A stretch of DNA of 64,000 nucleotides from Bacillota bacterium (GCA_023421675.1 JAEZTC010000001.1:124001-188000); one strand, 5' to 3'; shown: positions 1 to 9,054, counted from the stretch's first letter. The notes: generated by a model not told the origin, from the sequence alone. Program-made: numbers and translations.

Positions 1-1
1 A

Positions 2-358
2 TGTATTACTGAAAAGGTCGATATATATAATATGGTAAAGGCTTGTGGGGTAAAGCACATTGAAAGGTCAAACCCTCTTAATCAAAAGGAAGCTGTGCAA
101 GCAGTTATAGATGCAGTTGAGTATGAAGGACCTTCTGCAGTTATATTTGAGGCTCCGTGTGTTGCACTCCAAACACAGTCAACCAGACTTTTAATTACTG
201 ATAAGTGTACAAAGTGCAAAAAATGCATTCGTGAAATAGGCTGCCCTGCTATTAGCGTTACTAATGACAAGGTTGTAATTGAACCTTCTCTTTGCTTTGG
301 GTGTACGCTTTGTTCACAGGTTTGTCCTGTAAACGCCATAGGAGGTGCAAAAATATGA
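2..358 (+). CDS. iorA: Indolepyruvate ferredoxin oxidoreductase alpha subunit, C-terminal end (partial)
   Basis: This is the 3' end of a gene that enters the window from the left; the reading frame is open from base 2 and a methionine at 32 is internal. IorA with IorB oxidises aryl-pyruvates (indolepyruvate, phenylpyruvate) to aryl-acetyl-CoA using ferredoxin. The visible part holds the end of the TPP-binding domain and a C-terminal 2[4Fe-4S] ferredoxin domain with the clusters CTKCKKC...GCP and CFGCTLC...CP, the usual end of IorA. Its TGA stop overlaps the ATG of iorB (ATGA), so the two subunits are translationally coupled. The family identity is secure; the preferred substrate is inferred. 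Confidence 0.9.
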   Translation, partial: CITEKVDIYNMVKACGVKHIERSNPLNQKEAVQAVIDAVEYEGPSAVIFEAPCVALQTQSTRLLITDKCTKCKKCIREIGCPAISVTNDKVVIEPSLCFGCTLCSQVCPVNAIGGAKI

Positions 359-939
359 AATATGACATTCTGATTGCCGGAGTAGGGGGGCAGGGTACAG
401 TCCTTGCATCCAAGCTGTTGGCCGCAGCTGCAATTGAAGCAGGCTATTTTGTCCGCACTTCCGAAACTATAGGCATGGCGCAGAGAGGCGGCTGCGTTGT
501 AAGCCATGTCAGGATAGGCGATGAGCAGGTCAGTCCAATAATACCATATACATCGGCTGATTTAATAATTGGTTTTGAACCTTCGGAAGCGGCAAGGAAT
601 ATAGGAAGATTAAAAAAGAACGGAAAATGTATCGTAAACACACGTGCTATTAAGCCTGTCACTGCATCGCTTAATAATGGTTCGTATGATGTTGAGGCAA
701 TATACGATTTCCTTGTTAAAAATTCATCCGAAGCTGTAATGGTAGACGGATATGATCTGGCACAGCAGGTTGGTTCTGTAAAAGCTTTAAACACTGTGCT
801 TTTAGGTGTGGCAGCTGCTTCGGGTAACATGCCTTTTGGTAAGGAACATCTGGAAAAAGTAATAAGTAAAAATGTTTCGAAAAAGTATGTTGACCTTAAT
901 ATAAAAGCCTTTAATATAGGAGTTTCATACAAAAAATAG
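355..939 (+). CDS. iorB: Indolepyruvate ferredoxin oxidoreductase beta subunit
   Basis: This 194-residue protein is the gamma/POR-like subunit of the 2-oxoacid:ferredoxin oxidoreductase and pairs with IorA. It starts with the Rossmann-like motif GVGGQGT at residues 9-15 and has the typical SETIGMAQRGG segment near residue 40. The ATG at 355 is chosen because GGAGGTG lies 7-8 bases upstream at 341-347, inside the end of iorA, and because family members begin with this KYDILIAGVGGQG block; an in-frame ATG at 292 would lie inside iorA. It sits between iorA and paaK, suggesting that aryl-acetyl-CoA made by IorAB is interconverted with aryl acetate by the ligase. Confidence 0.93.
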   Translation: MKYDILIAGVGGQGTVLASKLLAAAAIEAGYFVRTSETIGMAQRGGCVVSHVRIGDEQVSPIIPYTSADLIIGFEPSEAARNIGRLKKNGKCIVNTRAIKPVTASLNNGSYDVEAIYDFLVKNSSEAVMVDGYDLAQQVGSVKALNTVLLGVAAASGNMPFGKEHLEKVISKNVSKKYVDLNIKAFNIGVSYKK

Positions 940-981
940 TTAGTTAAGGTCAAAACAGATTAGACAGAGGAGCAAAAAAAG

Positions 982-2217
982 ATGAGAAGAGAACAGTTTG
1001 ATTCGTTTAAGGGGTTACTTAATAGGCTGGAGGCAAATAGTCCGTTTTACAAAAGCAAATTTAAAATTTCAGATGCTGACATCAATAATGTAAAATCACC
1101 GGATGATATAAAAAATCTGCCTTTTACAACCAAGGAGGAATTGAGGGATGCATATCCGCTAGGACTTCAGGCAGTACCTGATGAAAAGGTGGTAAGAATT
1201 CATTCATCCTCAGGAACAACAGGCAAGCCAATAATTATACCCTACACTGAAAATGATATTAGGGATTGGGCTGTTTTAATGGCGAGGTGTTTTGAAATGG
1301 CGGGAATGACACCTTTGGACAGGGTACAAATTACCCCTGGATACGGTCTGTGGACTGCAGGAATAGGTTTTCAGGCAGGAGTTGAAAAAGTAGGTGCAAT
1401 GGCTGTTCCCATGGGGCCAGGTAATACTGATAAACAGCTTCAGATGATGATGGACCTTAAATCGACTGTTCTGATTTCAACATCTTCTTATGCACTTGTT
1501 ATTGCAGAGGAAGTTGCAAAAAGAGGTATCTGCTCACAGATACATTTACGCAAAGGTATAATAGGTTCCGAACGCTGGGGCGAAAAAATGCGCAACAGAA
1601 TAAAGAACGAGCTGAGCATTGAAATATACGACATTTACGGTCTTACCGAAATATATGGCCCGGGTATATCTCTTGACTGTGATTACCATACAGGCCTTCA
1701 TTATTGGGACGATTACCTGTATTTCGAAATTATAGACCCTGTAACCTGTGAACCTGTAAAGGACGGGGAATATGGAGAATTGGTTATAACCACTCTAAAA
1801 AAAGAGGGTGCTCCGTTGCTTAGATACAGAACCAGAGATATAACCAGGCTGATACCTGGTGCATGTCCCTGTGGTTCTCCATATCCAAGGCATGATGTAA
1901 TTGTTGGCAGGACGGATGATATGGTAAAAGTGAAAGGGGTTAACATTTATCCCGGGCAGATTGATGAATTGTTAAGAGACATCAAAGGCGTAAGCAGTGA
2001 ATACCAGGTTGTTATTAAACACATAAATGGAAAGGATGAAATGACTTTGAGGGTGGAAAAAGAGCAGAACTGTTCTGATTCCGGCTTGAGAGAAATGGTT
2101 GTTGACCAGTTCAAGAAAAAGGTTGGCATACATATTGAATCAGAAATTGTAGAACTTGGGGAACTCCCTAGAAGCGAGAAAAAGAGCAAGAGGATTCTGG
2201 ATTATAGGTATCAGTAA
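982..2217 (+). CDS. paaK: Phenylacetate-CoA ligase (AMP-forming)
   Basis: This 411-residue member of the adenylate-forming enzyme superfamily joins phenylacetate or a related aryl acetate to CoA, or works in reverse with IorAB. The ATP-binding P-loop SSSGTTGKP is at residues 75-83, YGLTE is near residue 217, YRTRD near 282, and the small C-terminal domain carries the PaaK-type GRTDDMVKVKG hinge. The length is slightly below that of proteobacterial PaaK but normal for clostridial copies placed next to ior genes. The start has AGAGGAG about 10 bases upstream. It lies 42 bases after iorB on the same strand. Together the three genes indicate fermentation of aromatic amino acids to aryl acetates; the exact substrate cannot be read from sequence. 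Confidence 0.92.
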   Translation: MRREQFDSFKGLLNRLEANSPFYKSKFKISDADINNVKSPDDIKNLPFTTKEELRDAYPLGLQAVPDEKVVRIHSSSGTTGKPIIIPYTENDIRDWAVLMARCFEMAGMTPLDRVQITPGYGLWTAGIGFQAGVEKVGAMAVPMGPGNTDKQLQMMMDLKSTVLISTSSYALVIAEEVAKRGICSQIHLRKGIIGSERWGEKMRNRIKNELSIEIYDIYGLTEIYGPGISLDCDYHTGLHYWDDYLYFEIIDPVTCEPVKDGEYGELVITTLKKEGAPLLRYRTRDITRLIPGACPCGSPYPRHDVIVGRTDDMVKVKGVNIYPGQIDELLRDIKGVSSEYQVVIKHINGKDEMTLRVEKEQNCSDSGLREMVVDQFKKKVGIHIESEIVELGELPRSEKKSKRILDYRYQ

Positions 2218-2266
2218 AGTTTGATGGAAGTTAGGGTTGTGTTAGTCCACACCTCTTTTGTTAAAA

Positions 2267-2295
2267 TTGATATTGAAATAATAATTGCGTATAAT
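2267..2295 (+). promoter_or_regulatory. Sigma-A type promoter for the AraC-family gene
   Basis: A -35 element TTGATA (2267-2272) and a perfect -10 TATAAT (2290-2295) are separated by 17 bases. The next start codon downstream is at 2398, which leaves a leader of about 95 bases in which I see no riboswitch-like structure. Confidence 0.7.
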
Positions 2296-2397
2296 TACCA
2301 TGGCTAAACACCAGTGGTAGTAGGGACTGCTAAGTATTAAGAATAAAAGGTAGTAAAATGAGTATTTATTACTTATAAATGTAGTGGGGTTTAGACA

Positions 2398-3303
2398 ATG
2401 GATGAAAATATGTTAAGTGATAATATAATTACTATTAAGGATTACCATCTGAGAATAGACAGGGTGCTTGATTATATTGACAAAAATCTAGGTTCGGAAT
2501 TGTCTTTGGGAGAATTATCAGAAGTTGCGGGATTTTCCGATTACCATTTCCATATAGTATTCCATTCATTAGTTGGATGTACGGTATTGGAGTATATTAA
2601 AAAAAGGAGATTAATAGCCGCTGCCAATACCCTTATTAGCAATTCTGCTGCTAAATTAGCTGATGTTTCAGAAATGTTCGGTTTCAAGAAAGAGATTTGT
2701 TTTTCCCAATCTTTTAAATCTTTTTTCGGTGTATCTCCATTTCAATATGTAAAGCATACAAAAACACTTATTGCAACGTGTGCCAAGCAGTCATTGATAA
2801 ACAGAAAAAGTAATCCTTTTTTTGACAGAGGAATATCCTTGGTGGATCTGGAGGATTATACAGTGGCTTATGTACGAAATACCGGGTTATTGCCTAATCA
2901 TCGCAGTAAGGAAATAGAGGCATCGTTTATAAGACTATATTCCTGGGCCAGTTCAAGAAGATTAATTAATAATAATACAAAAATGATGGGTATAGTTCTT
3001 GATAACACTGAAACATTAACGCTAGATAAATGCAGATATGATGCTTGTATCTCTGTTCCGGAAAATACACAACCGGAAAAAGAATTTCGTATACGTAAAT
3101 TCTTTTCCGGAGGTAGTTATGTAACTTATAAGTTTGATACATACAACTTAAATTTCAGTCAAATTTTTATTCGAATTATTTCTTATATTTATGGTTTCTG
3201 GCTGCCTCAAAAAGGCCTTTTACCGTGTGACAAACCTTATATTAAAGTATATGAAAAATACAATTCTTGTTTTGATTTATACATACCTGTAAAGACTTAT
3301 TAA
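2398..3303 (+). CDS. AraC-family transcriptional regulator with GyrI-like effector domain
   Basis: This 301-residue protein has an N-terminal AraC double helix-turn-helix (about residues 20-120, including LGELSEVAGFSDYHFHIVF and the conserved FGVSPFQYVK end). A C-terminal segment of about 150 residues begins LEDYTVAYVRNTG, as in the GyrI-like / effector-binding domain of SoxS-like and Rob-type regulators that bind small hydrophobic ligands. It stands alone, with its own promoter upstream and a convergent aldo/keto reductase gene ending 5 bases beyond its stop. The target genes are unknown; the neighbouring reductase is a possible target but nothing in the sequence proves it. Confidence 0.88.
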   Translation: MDENMLSDNIITIKDYHLRIDRVLDYIDKNLGSELSLGELSEVAGFSDYHFHIVFHSLVGCTVLEYIKKRRLIAAANTLISNSAAKLADVSEMFGFKKEICFSQSFKSFFGVSPFQYVKHTKTLIATCAKQSLINRKSNPFFDRGISLVDLEDYTVAYVRNTGLLPNHRSKEIEASFIRLYSWASSRRLINNNTKMMGIVLDNTETLTLDKCRYDACISVPENTQPEKEFRIRKFFSGGSYVTYKFDTYNLNFSQIFIRIISYIYGFWLPQKGLLPCDKPYIKVYEKYNSCFDLYIPVKTY

Positions 3304-3308
3304 AATTT

Positions 3309-4295
3309 TTAAAACTGCTTCCACTGAAGAGGAGGAATAAGCTGTTCGATTTCAAGCATTTGGGCTGGGGAAAGTGGTCCAAAATCCATAGCTTTTACGT
3401 TATCTTCCACTTGAGACACCAACCTGAACCCTGGAATGGGAATAGCTTTTTTACTTTTAGCCCATATCCATGCAAGTGCACCCTGCGATAATGTACGACC
3501 TCTGCTTGTCAGGATTTCTCGTACTGCGTCCATCTTTTTTGCGAAATCAGGCAGTAACTTACCGTCTTTAAAATAAGGTACCCATTCTATATTCTGCGAT
3601 CTGAGATCATCACCGGCTACTTGTGCTCCGGTATTGTATTTACCTGTTAATGCACCCATAGCCAAAGGTCCCCGTATGAGTCCAGTGACATCGTGCTCTT
3701 CACATACTTGCACCAGTTTGGGATTATCATAAAAAAGATTAAGCTGAAACTGTATCGCTGAACAGTTCTTCAATGGGGCGAACTTCCTTGCATTTTCTTC
3801 GTCGTCGGTACTCCACCCATAGCTTCTGATTTTACCCCTCTGCACAAAATCCTCGAGCATTTCAATGATAGCATCGACTTCCGGGCCTTTGAGTCCGCCC
3901 AAATGAAGCTGGTAAACATCTATATAATCCGTATTCAGCCGCCTTAATGAATTTTCAAGGGCCTTTTCAATATATTCCCTGTCAGTACGTGCACCAGTAA
4001 AATCCCTTTTTTCTTCATCAAAACTATGGCCGAATTTGGTGGCTATAATAATTTCTTTTCTCCTGCCTTTTATTGCTTCTCCTATTACTCTTTCGCTGTG
4101 TCCACAGCCATAACAGTCAGCTGTATCCAGCAATGTTACTCCCATATCAAGTCCTCTGCATATTGCCTTAATGGACTCATTATCATCTATCTCACCGTAA
4201 TTGGTACTGCCGGCAGTACCGCCTATTGCCCAACAGCCCAGGCCAAGAGCACTTACCTGAGTATTTAGACCGCCTAGTTTTCTGGTAAATTTCAT
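3309..4295 (-). CDS. Aldo/keto reductase
   Basis: This 328-residue (alpha/beta)8-barrel oxidoreductase uses NAD(P)H to reduce aldehydes or ketones. The catalytic tetrad is visible: the Asp of DTADCYG, Tyr four residues later, the Lys of ATKFG and the His of YQLHLGG. The cofactor-binding end (IPIPGFRLVSQVEDN) is present. Length and motif spacing are normal for the family. Its 3' end nearly touches the end of the convergent AraC gene. Three unrelated aldo/keto reductases occur in this window (here, 25918 and 50990); this one is closest to the YajO/YccK-like branch. Physiological substrate unknown. Confidence 0.9.
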   Translation of the reverse strand: MKFTRKLGGLNTQVSALGLGCWAIGGTAGSTNYGEIDDNESIKAICRGLDMGVTLLDTADCYGCGHSERVIGEAIKGRRKEIIIATKFGHSFDEEKRDFTGARTDREYIEKALENSLRRLNTDYIDVYQLHLGGLKGPEVDAIIEMLEDFVQRGKIRSYGWSTDDEENARKFAPLKNCSAIQFQLNLFYDNPKLVQVCEEHDVTGLIRGPLAMGALTGKYNTGAQVAGDDLRSQNIEWVPYFKDGKLLPDFAKKMDAVREILTSRGRTLSQGALAWIWAKSKKAIPIPGFRLVSQVEDNVKAMDFGPLSPAQMLEIEQLIPPLQWKQF

Positions 4296-4491
4296 TTAAG
4301 TCAACTCCTGAATTTTATAATATAAACATAAAATATATGCTACTGATAACTTCTTAATGAATAGTATAATTAAAAGAAGAGGTTCACGAAAGAACCAAAT
4401 TGGAAGAATTTTTTAGAACCAATTTTAAAATTGCTATTATGTTTTGTTTTGTGCTAACATAATATTGAATATATGTTAAGGGGTATTAATT

Positions 4492-5355
4492 ATGTCCAGA
4501 GGGTTAAAAAGTCTATTGAAAAATATTTTACTCATTTTACTGGGCAACACAATTTATGCCTTGGCTGTAACCATGTTTATTCTTCCTAACGGTTTGATAA
4601 CCGGAGGTTCTACAGGACTGGCACTTTTGGCTAACCATGGGTTTGACATTTCGATAACCTTGTTTGTGTCTGTTTTTAATATTGTTATGTTTATTCTGGG
4701 AGCTGCAGTGCTTGGAAGGAAGTTTGCCGTAACAACACTTATCAGTACTTTTTATTATCCACTTATTCTTGGGGTTTTTCAAAGGCTTGATGTGTTAAAG
4801 GATATGACTTCTGACCACTTGCTGGCAGCAATTTATGCAGGCATAATGATTGGCTTCAGCATCGGGATTGTAATAAAAGCCGGAGCTTCCACGGGCGGCA
4901 TGGATATACCTCCGTTGGCACTTAATAAAAAATTTGGACTTTCAGTTTCTTTAGTAATGTATGGATTTGACTTTACAATTTTGTTATCACAGATATTTTT
5001 TGCAAATAAAGAGCAGGTACTGTATGGAATTCTGATGGTTATAATTTATACAGTTGTTTTGGATAAAGTGCTGTTGTTGGGACAGTCACGGACTCAGGTT
5101 AAAATAGTAAGTGAGAAGTATGAAGAAATTAACCAGGCTATAATTCATCGGATGGATAGAGGCTCTACTTTGGTAGAAGCTGAAACCGGATATTTGAGGA
5201 CTGAAAGCATGGTTGTCCTTACAGTGGTATCAAATCGTGAACTCCCTAAACTGAATAACCTTGTCCTATCGATAGATCCAAAAGCATTTATGGTAATAAA
5301 CCGTGTAAATGAAGTAAAAGGACGCGGATTTACAATTGAAAAGTTTTATAAATAG
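4492..5355 (+). CDS. YitT-family membrane protein (DUF161 + DUF2179)
   Basis: This 287-residue integral membrane protein has a hydrophobic N-terminal region with about five to six membrane segments (residues 12-200; typical GNTIYALAVTMFILPNGLITGG and GASTGGMDIP signatures). A cytoplasmic DUF2179 domain of about 70 residues follows (TGYLRTESMVVLTVVSNREL..INRVNEVKGRGF). Members of this family are common in Firmicutes and their transport role is not settled. AAGGGG lies 8 bases before the ATG. It is transcribed divergently from the aldo/keto reductase and followed immediately by a convergent gene. The 196-base gap upstream holds GGTTC/GAACC inverted half-sites near 4381 and AT-rich promoter-like sequence. 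Confidence 0.88.
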   Translation: MSRGLKSLLKNILLILLGNTIYALAVTMFILPNGLITGGSTGLALLANHGFDISITLFVSVFNIVMFILGAAVLGRKFAVTTLISTFYYPLILGVFQRLDVLKDMTSDHLLAAIYAGIMIGFSIGIVIKAGASTGGMDIPPLALNKKFGLSVSLVMYGFDFTILLSQIFFANKEQVLYGILMVIIYTVVLDKVLLLGQSRTQVKIVSEKYEEINQAIIHRMDRGSTLVEAETGYLRTESMVVLTVVSNRELPKLNNLVLSIDPKAFMVINRVNEVKGRGFTIEKFYK

Positions 5356-5361
5356 AAAACC

Positions 5362-5940
5362 TTAACAACCTATCCTTTCCTCCCACCATCCGAAAGCTAC
5401 CCTCATTCTTGAGGGTATATTTACTCCTTCAGCATTTGAAAGGAATACAGCAAAGTTCCCTCCAGGAGGTATAATGAACTTCCCGTCCTCTTGGGCTACC
5501 ACTGTCTCACCAGGCTGGGTTCTTCTGACAAAAGCTTTTACTCCGCCTTCAGGTGAACCTGTTACATTGGATGCCTCGAACATTATTGTTTTAGGTTTTG
5601 GCAGGGGAATTAAAGCGGTGTTTGACGGAGTAACAAGATTTGAAATAGTATATTTGCCGGGAAGCTGTGAATTAAGCCATATCTGCATCCTGATAGGGGG
5701 CTCTTTAAGGTCTGTTACGGTCCATACATTGACAAACAGGTTAACCCCTGAATTAGGAGGGTTATAAAGTGCAGCCCACGCATTTTTATCTTTTTCAAGA
5801 AACATTTCATCCGCATAGCCTACAAAATACTGACCCTGTAACGACTGATAAAGGGAATAAGGCATTGAAGCTACCTGGCATGGCAGCCGGTTGATATTTG
5901 ACATCATAGGGTTAAATACTGGAATCATCATATACTCCAT
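5362..5940 (-). CDS. Conserved hypothetical protein (possibly DUF6143)
   Basis: This 192-residue protein has no signal peptide or membrane segment. Its composition (many Pro, Asn and beta-prone stretches, ending AFGWWEERIGC) suggests a compact beta-sandwich. It resembles small clostridial proteins of unknown function that I associate, with low certainty, with DUF6143. No ribosome binding site precedes the first ATG at 5940, but GGAG lies 6 bases before the ATG at 5928, so translation may begin at the later codon and give a protein about 4 residues shorter. It ends 6 bases from the convergent YitT-family gene. Function unknown. Confidence 0.7.
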   Translation of the reverse strand: MEYMMIPVFNPMMSNINRLPCQVASMPYSLYQSLQGQYFVGYADEMFLEKDKNAWAALYNPPNSGVNLFVNVWTVTDLKEPPIRMQIWLNSQLPGKYTISNLVTPSNTALIPLPKPKTIMFEASNVTGSPEGGVKAFVRRTQPGETVVAQEDGKFIIPPGGNFAVFLSNAEGVNIPSRMRVAFGWWEERIGC

Positions 5941-6078
5941 AAGGTTTTCATTATTAATATGTTATGTTTATAACGACTGAATTGTTATATAAATAAGATT
6001 TATATTGATTTTTAAAGAAGATAGTATAATATAAAGCTAAATAAGTATTAAATATGACATCGGAATAAAAGGTGACGT

Positions 6079-7116
6079 ATGAAGAACGGAAGAAGTAAAT
6101 CTTTATATAAAGTTTCAATAGGTGTATTGGTGCAGCTTGAGTATTACCTGTCATGTCTGGGGATTGATACTGAAAAAGTTTTTAGTTTGGCCGGCCTGGA
6201 TATGGGGATTTTAAAATCTCCCGATGAAAGGGTGCCTGTTGAAAAGTATATTCAAATAGAAGATGAAGCTGCCAAAGCAGCCAATGATCCGTACTTTGGA
6301 CTACACATGGGACAATATACCGAAGCGGGTAACTGGTCAATTCTAGGCTATATGATGATGAATTGTAAAAACATTGGAGAAGCTTTTGAAAAGTTTGAAA
6401 AATACTCCGGCATAATAGGCAACCTTGTTAAGGGTGAAGCTAAACAGGAATCCGAGCGCATTACCATTACGCTTACTGTGCCTGAAGATGCCCCGCGTAT
6501 TTCACGGCATTGCTATGAGGGCTATTTGTCCAGCATGATTCGTCTTGCAAGAAACATAAGTGGGAAAGATATCAGGCCTATTGAGGTAGGGATAGCCTTT
6601 CCGCAAGCTGGAAATATGGAAGAGTATAGCAGGATATTTGATTGTCCTGTTCTATTTGATAGAAAAGAAAATTATATGATTATTGATAAAGATACTGCAG
6701 GCATTCCTGCACTTCTTCCAAACAGAAACCTTCTTGAATGCTTTGAAAGCTATGCTCAGGAATTCTTATCCGAGATTGATGATTCCAATGATATTACTTA
6801 TAAGGTTAAACATCTTCTCTTGTCTAATATGGATAATGATAAATTATCAATTAAGTCTGTTGCCCGGGAGTTATCAATGAGTGTGCGGACTTTACAGACG
6901 CAGCTGAAAAATGAAGGGATGGAGTTCAGTAAGCTGCTCAAAGAAACAAGGCAACAGCTAGCAAAAAAATACTTAAGAGAAAACTACACTGTTGAAGATG
7001 TCACTTATCTTCTTGGATTTTCTGATCCCTCCGCTTTCAGAAAAGCGTTCAAAAATTGGTTAGGGCTTACTCCCAAAGAATACAGGGAGAATTTTTTCAC
7101 CTCAACTGCCAGATGA
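6079..7116 (+). CDS. AraC-family regulator with arabinose-binding-like N-terminal domain
   Basis: This 345-residue protein has an N-terminal ligand domain of the Arabinose_bd type (about residues 15-195, with GLHMGQYTEAGNWSILGYMMMNC as its hallmark). A C-terminal AraC helix-turn-helix follows (about 240-340; SIKSVARELSMSVRTLQTQL and LLGFSDPSAFRKAFKNWLGLTPKEYR). This OruR/VirF-like architecture usually controls a nearby metabolic gene. AAAGGTGA precedes the ATG. The next gene (7239) is a flavin-binding PNPOx-fold protein on the same strand, 122 bases downstream, which is a plausible but unproven target. Confidence 0.9.
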   Translation: MKNGRSKSLYKVSIGVLVQLEYYLSCLGIDTEKVFSLAGLDMGILKSPDERVPVEKYIQIEDEAAKAANDPYFGLHMGQYTEAGNWSILGYMMMNCKNIGEAFEKFEKYSGIIGNLVKGEAKQESERITITLTVPEDAPRISRHCYEGYLSSMIRLARNISGKDIRPIEVGIAFPQAGNMEEYSRIFDCPVLFDRKENYMIIDKDTAGIPALLPNRNLLECFESYAQEFLSEIDDSNDITYKVKHLLLSNMDNDKLSIKSVARELSMSVRTLQTQLKNEGMEFSKLLKETRQQLAKKYLRENYTVEDVTYLLGFSDPSAFRKAFKNWLGLTPKEYRENFFTSTAR

Positions 7117-7238
7117 TACGTATAAAAATTGCGCTAGTTGTCATATATAATGCATGATTTGTCATAGATAAAAACTTCATTATAAGGTAAGCTTAGAAAA
7201 ACATTACTTTATGAGCATTTAAAGATTGGAGGAATACT

Positions 7239-7667
7239 ATGACAAAGCATGAAATATTCGAAGCTATAACAAATAATCCTGTTATGCATATTGCAACAGT
7301 TGAAGGCGATCAGCCGAGAGTAAGGGCAATGCTGCTTTATAAGGCAGATGACTCGGGAATAATGTTTCATATGTTAACAACTAGAGACGCGAGAAAACAA
7401 ATAACGGTAAATAATAAGGTTGAACTTTGCTTCAGCTGTAATGGCAAACAGATAAGAATAAGCGGTTGTTTGGAGTTGATTGATGACAACAGCGTTAAGG
7501 ATGAAATAGTAGAGCACCCAACACGAAAATTCCTGAAAGCATGGAAGGAAAGTGGCATGTATAAGGATTTTTACAAGGATATATCAGTATATATATTAAA
7601 AAACGGGACTGCTACTGTTTGGTCAATGGACAAGAATTTTGAACCCAAGGAAACAGTACAGCTATAG
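7239..7667 (+). CDS. Pyridoxamine 5'-phosphate oxidase-fold protein
   Basis: This 142-residue split-barrel protein belongs to the PNPOx-like / general stress family, which bind FMN, F420 or haem as homodimers. Conserved elements are NPVMHIATVEGDQPRVRAM at residues 12-30, then TRDARKQITVNNKVELCFS, and the WSMDKNFEPKETV tail typical of clostridial copies annotated as pyridoxamine 5'-phosphate oxidase family. True pyridoxine biosynthesis is unlikely at this length. GGAGG lies just before the start. A strong terminator follows directly. The upstream AraC gene may control it. Confidence 0.87.
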   Translation: MTKHEIFEAITNNPVMHIATVEGDQPRVRAMLLYKADDSGIMFHMLTTRDARKQITVNNKVELCFSCNGKQIRISGCLELIDDNSVKDEIVEHPTRKFLKAWKESGMYKDFYKDISVYILKNGTATVWSMDKNFEPKETVQL

Positions 7668-7673
7668 TTAATC

Positions 7674-7702
7674 AAGGGTTGTGAGCATTAATCACAACCC
7701 TT
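7674..7702 (+). terminator. Rho-independent terminator after the PNPOx-fold gene
   Basis: An 11-bp perfect stem (7674-7684 with 7692-7702, core GGGTTGTGA/TCACAACCC) with a 7-base loop stands 7 bases after the stop codon. The base of the stem is A on the left and T on the right. Confidence 0.8.
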
Positions 7703-7711
7703 TCCTGCCTA

Positions 7712-7906
7712 TTACCCATCAAGTTCATTCCCCATATGTCTGTACTTTTCAAAGGTTATATCAGTCTGAAGATAAATTGTAGGTCCAATATTTATAACTG
7801 ACATGTTTCTTGCAGAAATATCATTTTCAGAACATGTTGCCAAAACCCAGATGTGATGCTTGTTTAAAAACTCTATAAAACGTCTCCTCTGTAGTTCAAA
7901 TACAAT
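7712..7906 (-). pseudogene. Relic of a PNPOx-like gene (N-terminal part)
   Basis: The minus strand encodes about 64 residues with no usable start: a stop codon is directly followed by ATT. The sequence includes FIEFLNKHHIWVLATCSEND and IYLQTDITFEKYR, which match the first third of another pyridoxamine-phosphate-oxidase-like family (KHxIxVLATxSxNxxSAR...IYFQTDxTFxKY). Homologues continue for about 80 more residues, but here a TAA follows YRHMGNELDG. Both the start and the C-terminal end are missing, so I read it as a decayed remnant. GGAG lies 13 bases before the ATT, the ghost of a ribosome binding site. It is not a copy of the neighbouring intact gene at 7239. Confidence 0.6.
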
Positions 7907-8310
7907 TTATTATCATAACTCCATTCTTTTTAATAGATTAAGGATAGCAAATAATAAACGATATATGTGTGTCGTAAATGACTGGCTGGTTAAAAAACTC
8001 GCAGAAAAAATTTATAATTATGCTATGTTCTAAATAAGCGTTTAAAATTGATAGAATAATATAGACTTTGCGCCTATACAAAAATTATAGTCTCTAAAAG
8101 GAGAGTCTATGTTTGATATAATGTAGTAAACTGAACACTCTGTTTTGTTGCGTATTTGTAGGGTGATATGAAGTGTGTGTTATGATATTATGAGATAAAA
8201 CAGCCTGAAATGCTACTTGCAACTGTAAGTTGCAGAAGTTCAAGGTCTGCTTGGTAGAAATAACCAAACAAAAAGCTATACTTTAATCATCAAACAGGGA
8301 GGTATTATGA
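7907..8310. other. Intergenic stretch without a gene
   Basis: About 400 AT-rich bases before the XRE-family gene. I see an imperfect hairpin around 8086-8120 (TATAGTCTC...GAGAGTCTAT) and several TATAAT-like elements, for example near 8055. No open frame of useful length has a ribosome binding site except a 5-codon one at 8110. Confidence 0.5.
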
Positions 8311-8838
8311 ATGATGTTAGGAGAAAAGCTACAATACTTAAGAAAATCAAAAGGCATGTCCCAGGAGCAGTTAGCGGAAAAATTGGCTGTATCAAGACAG
8401 GCTGTTTCAAAATGGGAATTAGGTGAGTCTTTACCTGATACAAATAAAATATTGTTAATCAGTAAAATATTTGGGGTTACGACAGATTATCTACTTGATG
8501 AAAATATGAATAACAATAGCTTTGAAGAAATTCCTGCTCATAATAAAGGTGCTTCAACAAATGGTTTTGTATCAAGTTTAATTAAGAAAAAAGGGTATCT
8601 GGCTGGTTATTTCATTTCTGGATATGCTGCGCTGTCTCTTTTGTTTTTAAGGTTTGCACATTTCATATTTAAAAAGATGTTAATGCCGCCGAAAGGGTTT
8701 GGTATAACTGCTTCTGATTTACCGACTCAAGCGAAACTGCCACTATATCTTATAAATGGTATTAGTATCATTGCAGCGATAATATTTATATCGGGAATAA
8801 TATTTGCTATCTATTTCAAGAGGAAATCTTATTCTTAG
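8311..8838 (+). CDS. XRE-family transcriptional regulator with C-terminal membrane segments
   Basis: This 175-residue protein begins with a Cro/C1-type helix-turn-helix (residues 2-65; SQEQLAEKLAVSRQAVSKWELGESLPD), followed by a linker and two predicted membrane helices (about 95-115 and 145-168). This layout, a DNA-binding head tethered to the membrane, is common in Firmicutes regulators of cell-envelope or efflux genes. GGGAGGT lies 7 bases before the ATG at 8311; a second ATG follows at once. It sits between two decayed genes, so its original partner may have been lost. Confidence 0.88.
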   Translation: MMLGEKLQYLRKSKGMSQEQLAEKLAVSRQAVSKWELGESLPDTNKILLISKIFGVTTDYLLDENMNNNSFEEIPAHNKGASTNGFVSSLIKKKGYLAGYFISGYAALSLLFLRFAHFIFKKMLMPPKGFGITASDLPTQAKLPLYLINGISIIAAIIFISGIIFAIYFKRKSYS

Positions 8839-8861
8839 CAATAAAGCTATCGGAAGGGCTT

Positions 8862-9054
8862 ATGACTATTTGCTGCAGAGGATATAAAGCATGAGGAAGA
8901 TTATATTATAGTACAAACCCAATACCCTGATGATACATTGCTTCAGCAAGTTATATTAAGCTTTGGAAAGGATGTTGAGGTTGTTGGGCCTGAACATTTG
9001 AGAAAAAGTATACAGGATGAAGCAAAGGGAATTCTTGCAATGTATAAAGATTAA
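8862..9054 (+). pseudogene. Relic of a WYL-domain transcriptional regulator (C-terminal end)
   Basis: The plus strand encodes about 59 residues after an in-frame TGA: QTQYPDDTLLQQVILSFGKD, then VEVVGPEHLRKSI..AKGILAMYKD and a stop. This is the characteristic C-terminal extension of YafY/DeoR-type WYL regulators (VxxxF.DxxxxxxILSFGxxxEVLxPExLR). The HTH and WYL core are absent, and nothing upstream in any frame restores them. I call it a 3' remnant left by a deletion, perhaps one that joined this site to the XRE gene. Confidence 0.65.
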
